64,000 nt of DNA from Prevotella sp. UBA3294 (GTDB taxonomy: Bacteria; Bacteroidota; Bacteroidia; Bacteroidales; Bacteroidaceae), in contig DETG01000022.1 of NCBI GenBank assembly GCA_002361535.1, forward strand, positions 1 to 64,000, in the 5' to 3' direction. Below the pieces are notes generated by a model. That model was not told the origin of the DNA and did no database searches. It saw only the letters and a list, made by a program, of their open reading frames with translations. Below are positions 35,349 through 43,583 of this stretch, one piece after another. Positions within the stretch are counted from its first letter, which is position 1, and every line of letters begins with the position of its first letter. Both the position numbers and the translations under genes were made by a program.

Positions 35349-35882
35349 TCATCCTTCAAGAAGACTTTGGATTTCCTCCATGCTATTGGCCACTTTGATA
35401 TAGTTCTGCCACTGTTTGCGTGTCATCTTACTATTTGTGAGGTCGTCGAGAAGGGAAAGAAGCGAGTTCCAGAATCCTTTCATGTTATAGAGAATAACAG
35501 GTTTCTGATGATAACCGATCGTTGCGGAGGCAGCCACAGAGAATATTTCATCAAGGGTTCCGATACCACCAGGCAAAGCGATGAACACATCACTCTGTGC
35601 CATCATCAGAGCCTTCCTGTCGTTGAGGTTGTCGCAGGGAATATGCACATCCACGTGCTCACTGACATGTCCGTTCTCCTCCACTTTCGAGGGCACTACC
35701 CCTATTACCTGGCCACCTGCCTCATGGGCCGACTTAGCCACACACTCCATCAGTCCCATGTCGGTGCCGCCAAATACCAAAGTATGCCCGTTATGGGCTA
35801 AAAGCTGTCCCAACTCCCATGTCATCGTATAGAAATCACGATCAATGTCATGATTTGCAGAACAAAACACACAAACTTTCAT
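35349..35882 (-). CDS. LOG-family protein (TIGR00730), nucleotide phosphoribohydrolase
   Basis: 177 residues of the Rossmann-like LOG fold. Signature motifs are GGTDMGLMECVAKSAHEAGG near residue 39 and PGGIGTLDEIFSV near residue 102, which together bind the nucleotide and hold the catalytic Arg/Glu. LOG proteins release the base from nucleoside monophosphates such as cytokinin precursors or AMP; in bacteria the true role is uncertain. It is a single-gene unit with its own promoter at 35927-35956, which lies within a tandem repeat. The family assignment is firm and the substrate unknown. Confidence 0.9.
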   Translation of the reverse strand: MKVCVFCSANHDIDRDFYTMTWELGQLLAHNGHTLVFGGTDMGLMECVAKSAHEAGGQVIGVVPSKVEENGHVSEHVDVHIPCDNLNDRKALMMAQSDVFIALPGGIGTLDEIFSVAASATIGYHQKPVILYNMKGFWNSLLSLLDDLTNSKMTRKQWQNYIKVANSMEEIQSLLEG

Positions 35883-35925
35883 CTCCTCATTCTTTGCTAA
35901 GATGTGATCACTTTCTTATTGATTG

Positions 35926-36120
35926 GCAAAGTTACGAAAAAACGAGAGCAGAACAAAACAAATCTATTTGTTTTTTATGCCGAGTGCATTGTAACTTATC
36001 TAAAGTTACGAAAAAACGAGTGCAGAACAAAACAAATTCATTTGTTTTTTATGCCGAGTGCATTGTCACTTCGCGTTTTTATCGCAAAGTGACGAAAAAT
36101 CGAGTGAAATGCAAAAGGGA
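35926..36120 (-). repeat. Tandem promoter-bearing repeat upstream of the LOG gene
   Basis: Units starting AAAGTTACGAAAAAACGAG (plus strand) lie at 35928 and 36002, with a third, diverged AAAGTGACGAAAAATCGAG at 36086. Each of the first two also holds AACAAAACAAAT ... ATTTGTTTTTTATGCCGAGTGCATTGT. Read on the minus strand, each unit has the layout of a Bacteroidetes promoter, but only the unit nearest the gene has an intact TAACTTTG. Between units GTAACTT/AAGTTAC and GTCACTT/AAGTGAC pair, with a compensating base change. Confidence 0.8.
35927..35956 (-). promoter_or_regulatory. Promoter of the LOG gene
   Basis: On the minus strand TTG (35956-35954), 19 bases, TAACTTTG (35934-35927). It is part of the repeat unit. 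The leader to the ATG at 35882 is about 40 bases. Confidence 0.75.
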
Positions 36121-36180
36121 AACGTGTTATTTGAATCAATATACATTGTAGTCAGAGTCAGATAACGCAGGATTGCAAGT

Positions 36181-36265
36181 ACAAAACAATTTGTTTTGTT
36201 CCCTAAGATGACGGTTCTTATATTCAAAAGAAACGTTTTTTGAAGTACAAAACAAATTGTTTTGT
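36181..36265. repeat. Two AACAAA/TTTGTT palindromes
   Basis: ACAAAACAATTTGTTTTGT (36181-36199) and ACAAAACAAATTGTTTTGT (36247-36265) are perfect 9-bp-arm inverted repeats with a one-base centre that differs (T versus A). They resemble the AACAAAACAAAT core of the neighbouring promoter repeats. From here to 36480 I see only a purine-rich GAGGACG-type stretch (about 36358-36417). Confidence 0.7.
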
Positions 36266-36498
36266 TACGGCACATAACTATCCCCCGACCATAGCAAGGG
36301 TGTTTTTAAGGTATTAACCCCTATTTTCAAGCCTCCTGTTTCTCATCATCTATCTTCGAGAGGACGTGGGAACGGAGGAGCGGGGGCTCGGAAAGACAAG
36401 AGGACGAGGGAGCGAAGGATGATGTAAGATAAGCATACAAAACATGAAGATTATACTGAATAAATGATAAATCATTTCGCTATATGACTAAAAATGAG

Positions 36499-36506
36499 TA
36501 ACTTTG
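36499..36506 (+). promoter_or_regulatory. Bacteroidetes -7 box for the DEAD-box helicase
   Basis: TAACTTTG followed by CACCC. TTTC (36475-36478) sits where TTTG would be expected, 20 bases upstream. The leader before the TTG start codon is about 20 bases. Confidence 0.65.
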
Positions 36507-36534
36507 CACCCGAAACAGATAAAGTAAGTTAACA

Positions 36535-38484
36535 TTGAAGACATTTGAAGAATTAGGCGTAAGCAGTGAGATACTGCAAGCCATTACTGAGATGGGCTTT
36601 GTTTCACCAATGCCCGTCCAGGAGGAAGTGATCCCTTATTTGTTAGGGGAGGGAAATGATGTGATTGCCCTGGCCCAGACGGGTACAGGTAAGACAGCGG
36701 CGTTCGGTATTCCGCTGTTACAGAAGATTGATGTGGAGAATGAGGAGACTCAGGCTCTGATTCTGAGTCCTACACGCGAATTGTGCTTGCAGATCACCGA
36801 TGACCTGCGTGACTTTTCGAAATACATGAAAGGGGTGCATGTGGTGCCTGTCTATGGCGGTGCAAGCATTGAACAGCAGATACGTTCCCTTCGTCATGGT
36901 GCACAGATTATCGTGGCCACCCCAGGACGTTTAATCGATCTGATGCACCGGGGGAAGGCACAGATTGAGCACATCAAGAGTGTGGTGCTTGACGAGGCAG
37001 ACGAAATGTTAAACATGGGTTTTTCTGAGAGCATTAACGAGATCTTCGAACATGTTCCTGCCGAACGAAATACCCTGCTCTTCTCGGCCACCATGAGCAA
37101 GGAGATTGAAAAGATCGCCTTAAATTACCTGCACGACCATAAGGAGATCGTGGTGGGCAGCCGTAACGAAGGTGCCGAGAACGTAAACCATGTCTATTAC
37201 ATGGTGAATGCCAAAGACAAATACTTGGCCTTGAAGCGTATCGTGGATTTTTATCCACGTATCTTTGCCATCATCTTCTGCCGAACGAAGGTGGAGACAC
37301 AGGAGATTGCCGACAAACTGATTAGGGACGGCTATAATGCAGAGAGTCTGCACGGTGACCTCAGTCAGCAACAGCGTGACCTCACCATGCAGAAGTTTCG
37401 TCAGCATCTCACCCAATTGTTAGTAGCTACTGATGTGGCAGCCCGTGGCTTGGACGTAGATGATCTTACTCATGTCATCAATTATGGACTGCCTGATGAC
37501 ATCGAGAACTATACCCACCGAAGTGGTCGTACAGGACGTGCCGGTAAGAAGGGTACCTCTATCTCCATCGTCCACAGCAGAGAGAAGCACAAGATCCGTA
37601 ACATCGAAAAGGTGATTGGAAAGGAGTTTGTTGAAGCAGAGATTCCATCGGCTCAGGAGATATGCAAGAAGCAATTGTATAAGGTGATGGATCAGATCGT
37701 GAAAACCGATGTATTGGAAGACCAGATTGCTCCGTTCATGGAGGATATCAACCGATTCTTTGAATATATCGACAAGGAGGATATCATCAAAAAGATCGTG
37801 AGCATAGAGTTTGGAAAATTCCTGAGCTATTATGCCAATGCGCCGGAAATTGAGAAGCCGGCATCACGGTCAAAGGGAGATGGTCAGAAGTCAAAGGGAA
37901 ACGGTCAAAGGTCAAAGGGCAGAGGCCAAAGACAGGCCGAGGCCGGTTACCGCAGATTATTTATCAACTTAGGAAAGAAAGACGGATTCTACCCAGGAGA
38001 ACTGATGCAGTTCCTCAACAAGAATGTGAGAGGTCATGTTGAGGTGGGGCATATCGACCTACAGAACACCATTTCCTTCTTCGATGTTTCGGAAGAGGAT
38101 GCAGACCGAGTCATGAAATATCTCACTGGCGCACACTATAAGGGCCGTGAGGTGCGATGCAATAATGGTGATGATGGCGGGAAGGAGTCTTCCGGAAGAA
38201 AGAAAGAGAGCGGATCACGCAGGACAGGTACTGGATCAAGGAGTGTTCAAAGTGGCTCAAAGAGAACCCAGCCATCCGATGAAACCGCAGGTTTTGGTCG
38301 GTACGAGAAAAAGAAAAAGACCGAGAGCAAACGGGGGAAACAAGGTACCGTACGCAAGGAAAGTGGCAAACAAGACGATTGGCGCCAATTCTTCCAAGAC
38401 GGTCCTATCCAGTTAATAGGTGAGGAGCCTGACTTCTCAGAAGAAGGATGGGCTCGCAGAAAGCCAAAGAAGAAAGGCAAATGA
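36535..38484 (+). CDS. DEAD-box RNA helicase with DbpA-type RNA-binding domain
   Basis: 649 residues. No ATG fits; translation appears to start at TTG 36535, preceded by AAGTAAG, giving MKTFEELGVS, a standard family N terminus with the Q motif. Helicase motifs are intact: AQTGTGKT, PTRE, TPGR, DEAD, SAT, and in the second domain ARGLD and HRSGRTGRAG. A linker with a repeated SKGxGQ element (about 445-466) leads to a DbpA/CsdA RNA-binding domain (about 467-540, YRRLFINLGKKDGFYPGEL). The C-terminal 100 residues are basic and disordered (RKKESGSRRTGTGSRS). It unwinds RNA in ribosome assembly or mRNA turnover. The last codons are inside a terminator hairpin. Confidence 0.93.
   Translation: MKTFEELGVSSEILQAITEMGFVSPMPVQEEVIPYLLGEGNDVIALAQTGTGKTAAFGIPLLQKIDVENEETQALILSPTRELCLQITDDLRDFSKYMKGVHVVPVYGGASIEQQIRSLRHGAQIIVATPGRLIDLMHRGKAQIEHIKSVVLDEADEMLNMGFSESINEIFEHVPAERNTLLFSATMSKEIEKIALNYLHDHKEIVVGSRNEGAENVNHVYYMVNAKDKYLALKRIVDFYPRIFAIIFCRTKVETQEIADKLIRDGYNAESLHGDLSQQQRDLTMQKFRQHLTQLLVATDVAARGLDVDDLTHVINYGLPDDIENYTHRSGRTGRAGKKGTSISIVHSREKHKIRNIEKVIGKEFVEAEIPSAQEICKKQLYKVMDQIVKTDVLEDQIAPFMEDINRFFEYIDKEDIIKKIVSIEFGKFLSYYANAPEIEKPASRSKGDGQKSKGNGQRSKGRGQRQAEAGYRRLFINLGKKDGFYPGELMQFLNKNVRGHVEVGHIDLQNTISFFDVSEEDADRVMKYLTGAHYKGREVRCNNGDDGGKESSGRKKESGSRRTGTGSRSVQSGSKRTQPSDETAGFGRYEKKKKTESKRGKQGTVRKESGKQDDWRQFFQDGPIQLIGEEPDFSEEGWARRKPKKKGK
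37864..37932 (+). repeat. In-frame GGTCAAAGG tandem repeat in the helicase linker
   Basis: Variants of GGTCAAAGGG with inserted GAGATGGTCAGAAG-type spacers code for SRSKGDGQKSKGNGQRSKG. It sits exactly at the boundary between the helicase core and the DbpA domain. Confidence 0.7.
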
Positions 38485-38511
38485 CCGCTCGGTCATTTGC
38501 CTTTCTTCTTT
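38466..38511. terminator. Bidirectional terminator formed by two gene ends
   Basis: Bases 38466-38486 and 38491-38511 are a perfect 21-bp inverted repeat around GCTC. The left arm contains the last codons and stop of the helicase; the right arm ends in the TAA (38512-38510) of the convergent glycosidase. A/T-rich outer ends provide the U-tract on each strand. Confidence 0.85.
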
Positions 38512-41392
38512 AGTAGGGTGAGATATTATTCAATTCTCCAATCTTTCCCTCTGTCACAGGGGTGGTAAAGAGCTGCTGAAGATCATTGTAGGTGATCTTT
38601 GTCTCTGGAGAGAAAGCATCCGACTTCATATATTGCAGGATGCTACTATATAGTTGTCGAGCCTCAGGATATTGCAACAGTTGGTCGAGGGGTGACATGC
38701 AGACCAGTAGCTTGCCCTTATTCACAGCAAATTCGAAAATCAGTCCTAACTTGTGGTTCCGTTCGATATTATCAATCACCTGTACAATCGGACGATAGTG
38801 TGCAGCAGTGTTATCAAGCATGAACGGACGGGAGGCCTTGATAATGGGGAACCACTGCCAGTTGGTGTGCATCTCCGTTGGGAAATCATTAAACAAGGGG
38901 TGCGCGGGGTTGGTGAGGATACCTAATGTTCCTGGGGAGACAGGTTTTCCGTTGTTCTCAGAAATTGTCTTGAACATTCGATAGTTCCAGTAATCTGTCT
39001 GGAAGAGTCCTCCCACAGTGAGGTTTTTCATCTCTGTACTGTCGGGCATCAGCAGGACAGTTGCACCGCCCGACAGTTTCCTTGCCGTCTCCGCATCATA
39101 GCGATGAGCAATGACGATGTTATCAGGAGCAATATGCTGAGGTGGATAGACCCACAGAGCATAGCTGTTGGTATAGCACTTTCCATACACCTTATTATAA
39201 TATACGCGTAGCACCAAGTTCAGTCGCTGCGCTTTCTTGATACCAGAGACATCGAGCGACAAATCACCGATATCTACCAGTCCGGTACTTTCTTGGGGTA
39301 TGTTCAGGATGCCCTTACTATAGATGGATCCGTCGCTGGTGAGGAGCTGCCATTCCAGAGAACCGTCGTTCCACTGATGCTGTCCTATAGGCTCACTGTA
39401 ATTGGCCAACTGCACCTTTCCTTGTATGGTCTCATCGGTAGTCCAGCAGAATTTGGATGTAAGGAACAGGGGAACGACAGGCGAGCACCACTGAGTGAAC
39501 TCCTGTGGTGTGGTGAGTCCTTTGCTCTCCAAGAATGCATCAAGAACACCGACATACGCAGAGCCTTGTCCTGGGTAGTCCTGCAGGTCGAGAAGTTGGA
39601 ATCCCCCAAGACCTGGGGTTCTCAACCCCATCTCGATATCTTGTTTATAGAGTTGTACGCTCCATAATCCAGAGGCACGATGGAAATCGGCGGCTTGATC
39701 GAGCATACCAGCCTTCTCTAAACGTTTGCGGAACACCTCCATATTATACGGATAGAGTACGCCCGTATATTTTTTGATCTCGTTGAAATCAGGGTAAGAC
39801 TGAAATTGAGCCGTCTCATGACTGATGATGGGAACAGGACAGCCTTTGATACCCTCTGAAAAGTTCATCATCGTATTCGGGTAGAGGCTGTTGATCATTC
39901 CACCATCGTAAGTATCGGCAAAGGAGAACGAACTTCGTGTATGGGTATTGAATTTCCCCCATTCCTCACCACCGTTACGACAAGTAACAAAGAAATCCAT
40001 ACCCTCTTTCCATCCTTGATAGCCTAAGTAGTAGTTCGATCCAAAGGTATAGAGTTTCTGTCTGTCAATCTTTCGGAAGGCATCAGCAAAGATCTTCATC
40101 GTGGGGATGTCTCCCCATAGTTCATTACCCAAAGCCATCATCACAAAAGAGGGATGATGCCCGTAGGTGGAAAGAATCTGAATACCCTCTTGCATCAGGA
40201 ACTCCATCAAACGTTTGTCTTCTTTGTTGAAGTCACCCCAGAAAGGCAGTTCTGGCTGTAGATACATTCCCTCGATGTCGGCAGCCAGAAAACAGGCCTC
40301 TGGAGGGCACCATGAATGGAAACGGATATGGTTGATTCCGTAGCCTTTGCAAATCTGGAAATAACGGCGCCACGACTGCATATCCATCGGCACATGGCCT
40401 GTCAAAGGAAACACGCAGGCATCGTGCTTACCCCGAAGGAACGTGAGATGATTATTGATTGTGAACTGAGTTCCCCGGGTACTGAACTTCCGCAAACCGA
40501 AACATTTCTCATATTCATCAACACCATCAATCTTCGCGTGTATCTGATAGAGGGCTGGTTGTGCCTCACTCCAAAGTTTCAGACTATCATCTTGGTAGAT
40601 CACCCGCATGCGGGTAAACGGCTTTGAGGTGGATGGTATTGTCTTTTCAGCAATTACATATCCATAATTGGCACCCCAAGGGATCAAGGTGAACTGAACC
40701 TTTGCATCTTTCTTGAGCTGTCCTTCCACACTGACGTCAACCACCAGTTCCTTCTTCTCGATATTCGTGCTGATGAACATATCTTTAATAAACGTCGAGG
40801 CACGAGCCTCCAAGAAGATCCTGCCAATGATGCCATTCCAGTTGGTCTGGGTGTCTTCAGTATATGCATGAGAGTTGCTGATGACCTGCGGTGGCACTGC
40901 ATGATCACTATTATCAACCATCACTGTAATACGATGGTTTCCGGGTTTCAGCCATCTTGACAGGTCGTACTCCTGTGGGGCAGAGATGATATTACAATGT
41001 CCTGCCAGTTTGCCATCGACATATACGGTGGTGGGCTTGGTACGCTCCATATAGAGGATAATCTTTTTGTGTCTCCATTCGCGCGGAATATTCACAGGCA
41101 CTTCATACCAAGCCCTTCCCACATAACTATAATGACGAGTCAGATGCGTAGTCTCGTCTTTTTTAATAGCGGCATTTCCCTTTTTGTTTGTATCGGTAGT
41201 GCCAGGCAGGAATATACTGTCGTTCAGTTTGGAAGAGGACGTCAGACCGGAATCTGGGTCTAACTGAAAACGCCAGTACCCACTCAGACCAATGGTCTGC
41301 CGATAGCCATCTTTCACAGTAGGTGTATCTTCCTGTGCCCAGATGAGGAGGGTGACTAACGTTGCTGCAAACAGTAATCCAATCCTTTTCAT
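38510..41392 (-). CDS. GH2-like secreted glycosidase
   Basis: 960 residues from the ATG at 41392; 14 further in-frame codons upstream are only repeat sequence. The signal peptide ends near LLIWAQ. N-terminal jelly roll (YWRFQLDPDSG, then YVGRAWYEVPVNIP), an Ig-like domain, then a TIM barrel with HIRFHSWCPPEACFLAAD. Candidate acid/base Glu is in MMALGNELWG and nucleophile Glu in IISHETAQFQSYPD. A long C-terminal region has beta domains and an extra module with GLIFEFAVNKGKLLVC. The HETAQFQ signature sets it apart from classical LacZ-like GH2; I cannot name the substrate and it may belong to a GH2-related family. It follows the S46 peptidase by 31 bases. Confidence 0.8.
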   Translation of the reverse strand: MKRIGLLFAATLVTLLIWAQEDTPTVKDGYRQTIGLSGYWRFQLDPDSGLTSSSKLNDSIFLPGTTDTNKKGNAAIKKDETTHLTRHYSYVGRAWYEVPVNIPREWRHKKIILYMERTKPTTVYVDGKLAGHCNIISAPQEYDLSRWLKPGNHRITVMVDNSDHAVPPQVISNSHAYTEDTQTNWNGIIGRIFLEARASTFIKDMFISTNIEKKELVVDVSVEGQLKKDAKVQFTLIPWGANYGYVIAEKTIPSTSKPFTRMRVIYQDDSLKLWSEAQPALYQIHAKIDGVDEYEKCFGLRKFSTRGTQFTINNHLTFLRGKHDACVFPLTGHVPMDMQSWRRYFQICKGYGINHIRFHSWCPPEACFLAADIEGMYLQPELPFWGDFNKEDKRLMEFLMQEGIQILSTYGHHPSFVMMALGNELWGDIPTMKIFADAFRKIDRQKLYTFGSNYYLGYQGWKEGMDFFVTCRNGGEEWGKFNTHTRSSFSFADTYDGGMINSLYPNTMMNFSEGIKGCPVPIISHETAQFQSYPDFNEIKKYTGVLYPYNMEVFRKRLEKAGMLDQAADFHRASGLWSVQLYKQDIEMGLRTPGLGGFQLLDLQDYPGQGSAYVGVLDAFLESKGLTTPQEFTQWCSPVVPLFLTSKFCWTTDETIQGKVQLANYSEPIGQHQWNDGSLEWQLLTSDGSIYSKGILNIPQESTGLVDIGDLSLDVSGIKKAQRLNLVLRVYYNKVYGKCYTNSYALWVYPPQHIAPDNIVIAHRYDAETARKLSGGATVLLMPDSTEMKNLTVGGLFQTDYWNYRMFKTISENNGKPVSPGTLGILTNPAHPLFNDFPTEMHTNWQWFPIIKASRPFMLDNTAAHYRPIVQVIDNIERNHKLGLIFEFAVNKGKLLVCMSPLDQLLQYPEARQLYSSILQYMKSDAFSPETKITYNDLQQLFTTPVTEGKIGELNNISPY

Positions 41393-41433
41393 TTGGGATC
41401 TATTACCTCTCATCTCACATCTCTTATCTCGCA
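41393..41433. repeat. TCTCATCTCACATCTC repeat between S46 and GH2-like genes
   Basis: Pyrimidine repeat of the same kind as 671-745. It begins at the TAA of the S46 gene (41426-41424) and would code for MRDKRCEMRG if the GH2-like gene were started upstream, which is why I start that gene at 41392. Confidence 0.65.
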
Positions 41434-43550
41434 TTGATTTCCTTCAGCAAACGGTCGGCATGGCCCCAGCGGTCCATCATGAAAAGAACATAACGGATAT
41501 CTACGCCGATGCAGCGGGCAAGGACACGATCAAAATTGATGTCACTGGAGAGAGAGTCCCAATTACCATCAAATGCCAGACCGATCAGTTCTCCTTTACC
41601 ATTAAACATTGGTGAACCGCTGTTGCCACCTGTAATGTCATTGTTGGTAAGGAAACAGAGCTGCATCTTTCCGGTAGTCTTGTCAGTATAAGGAGTGAAA
41701 TCCTTTGCTGAAAGTAGTTCGTGCATGATAGGCTCAGCGTAATATTCTTCGATTTCATCGGCACGTTTCATCTTCTCCACAATACTCTCTGCAGTGGTGT
41801 AATAACCCGAAGGCTTACCATCTAAAAGATATTCTCCCACCTGTCCATAGCTAAGACGCATGGTGAAGTTTGCATCCGAGTAATGAGGCATGTCTGCCTC
41901 CATGCGTAGTTTAGCAGCACAGAGATATTTCTCCTGTTGTTCTACCTGTTCCACAAAGGGATGTAGATCGGCGCGTATCTCTGACAAGGCAGCAGTCAAA
42001 TCAAGACCTAACTGAACGCCAGGATCTTTCAAATAGCTCTTCTTGGCAGGATAGATCTTCTTTCCCTTCATGAGCATTGATTTCTTGTAGAGATAATCAA
42101 CATATTTAGTATAGTCGTTTCTGAATTTCTTTTCAATGGTCTGATAGAAGGCAGGCAGGTATTTGGCATCAACCTGTTCTTTATAGTTCTTCAGCAAGGC
42201 GGCAAAGACCTCCTTGTCAAGGGCTTCGTCCCACTCTTCACTATTGTCGGGAATTTCAAAATATTGCTTTTTTTCTTTGTCCTGCGGACCTTTCAATTCG
42301 AAGCCACCGGTATTCACGCGCATGGCTCTTGTCACCAGTTCGTTGGTACGATTGAATGTTTCTACCCAATACATAAAAGCACGATCCGACTCAAAGCGGT
42401 TGCTGTAGAGCTTTTCTAATTTCTCGAAATCGAGTTCGTCCTTCAGGTAACCTGTCTCTTCCTGGAATTTTCTGATACGTGCCTCATGTTCTTGTTTCTG
42501 TCGGATGATGCCGATGGAATCGATACATTTATTCATACCGATAGAATTCTTCCAATAGTTGGAACTTTGGGCATATTTACTGTCGTATTTGATACGGACG
42601 GCCTCACTGGCATTCATGTGGCGTTTCATTATCTCCTGTTTTATGCCACGTACCTGTACACGGGTGGCATTCTCTGCATCGCGCATCTCACGGATACCAT
42701 AGGAAGAAAGATATCGGTTGGTACTTCCGGGATAGCCAATGGTCATGGAGAAATCACCGTCTTGGTAACCCTGCATGCTGACAGGAGCCCATGAAGCAGG
42801 ACGGTAGGGAACATTCTTTTCAGAGTATTCCGCAGGACCATTGGTCTGTGGGTCGGCATAGATACGGAACACGGAGAAATCGCAAGTCTGACGGGGCCAC
42901 ATCCAGTTATCTGTCTCACCACCAAATTTTCCCATTGACTTGGGAATAGCAAACACCAGACGAAGATCGCGGAATGTCTGGTAAGTTGTTGCGAAGTAGG
43001 CATTACCTTCATAGAAAGGATCGATTTCGACATGCAGGGTATTGTCAATTTTCCGAATACTGTCATTCATCGCCTGCTGGAGTGAGTCGATAAGGAGTGT
43101 CCAATCGGCTTCATACGCTTTGTTTCCTTTGGCAAGAGCCTCTAACTGATCGGTAATATCTTTCTGTTCGCGCATAAAGCTTACAAACATATTTTTGTTC
43201 GGAAGCTCCTCCTCATAGCTCTTGGCACAGAATCCGTTTAGCATATAGTCGTGCTCCACCGTGGAATGACTGCGTATTGACTCAAATCCGCAATGGTGGT
43301 TCGTAAACACCAGTCCATTGGGCGACACCACCACACCCGAGCAATAACCCGAGAAGTTCACTACGCAATTCTTGATGGCATTCTCACTACTGTACAAGTT
43401 CTCATAAGGCAATGTGAAACCTTCTGCCTTCATCTGTTCGTACACTGCCTGTGGCAGATTGTAGAGTGTCCACATGCCTTCATCGGCAGAAACCGTCATG
43501 GACATTGTCAGCAGATACAAGGGCAAAATCGCAGATAAAATCTTTTTCAT
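41424..43550 (-). CDS. S46 family dipeptidyl peptidase, DPP7-like
   Basis: 708 residues from the ATG at 43550, signal peptide ending near TVSA. It is a chymotrypsin-like serine peptidase with a helical insert. His is in FTNHHCGFESI, Asp in CDFSVFRIYAD, and Ser in NDITGGNSGSP. The residue 18 after the catalytic Ser is Gly (GLAFDGN). In DPP11-type enzymes that position is Arg and selects acidic P1 residues; Gly there is the DPP7 pattern, preferring hydrophobic P1. DPP7 removes dipeptides in the periplasm, feeding peptide-using Bacteroidales. It sits between a flippase and the GH2-like gene with gaps of about 30 bases. Confidence 0.92.
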   Translation of the reverse strand: MKKILSAILPLYLLTMSMTVSADEGMWTLYNLPQAVYEQMKAEGFTLPYENLYSSENAIKNCVVNFSGYCSGVVVSPNGLVFTNHHCGFESIRSHSTVEHDYMLNGFCAKSYEEELPNKNMFVSFMREQKDITDQLEALAKGNKAYEADWTLLIDSLQQAMNDSIRKIDNTLHVEIDPFYEGNAYFATTYQTFRDLRLVFAIPKSMGKFGGETDNWMWPRQTCDFSVFRIYADPQTNGPAEYSEKNVPYRPASWAPVSMQGYQDGDFSMTIGYPGSTNRYLSSYGIREMRDAENATRVQVRGIKQEIMKRHMNASEAVRIKYDSKYAQSSNYWKNSIGMNKCIDSIGIIRQKQEHEARIRKFQEETGYLKDELDFEKLEKLYSNRFESDRAFMYWVETFNRTNELVTRAMRVNTGGFELKGPQDKEKKQYFEIPDNSEEWDEALDKEVFAALLKNYKEQVDAKYLPAFYQTIEKKFRNDYTKYVDYLYKKSMLMKGKKIYPAKKSYLKDPGVQLGLDLTAALSEIRADLHPFVEQVEQQEKYLCAAKLRMEADMPHYSDANFTMRLSYGQVGEYLLDGKPSGYYTTAESIVEKMKRADEIEEYYAEPIMHELLSAKDFTPYTDKTTGKMQLCFLTNNDITGGNSGSPMFNGKGELIGLAFDGNWDSLSSDINFDRVLARCIGVDIRYVLFMMDRWGHADRLLKEINAR

Positions 43551-43583
43551 ACTAATTATTAATTGTGAATGATGAATTATCAA

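Noticed and set aside
35819-36275. Small frames repeating FVFYAECIVT-like peptides
   Set aside because: They arise from the tandem promoter repeat and have no independent coding evidence.
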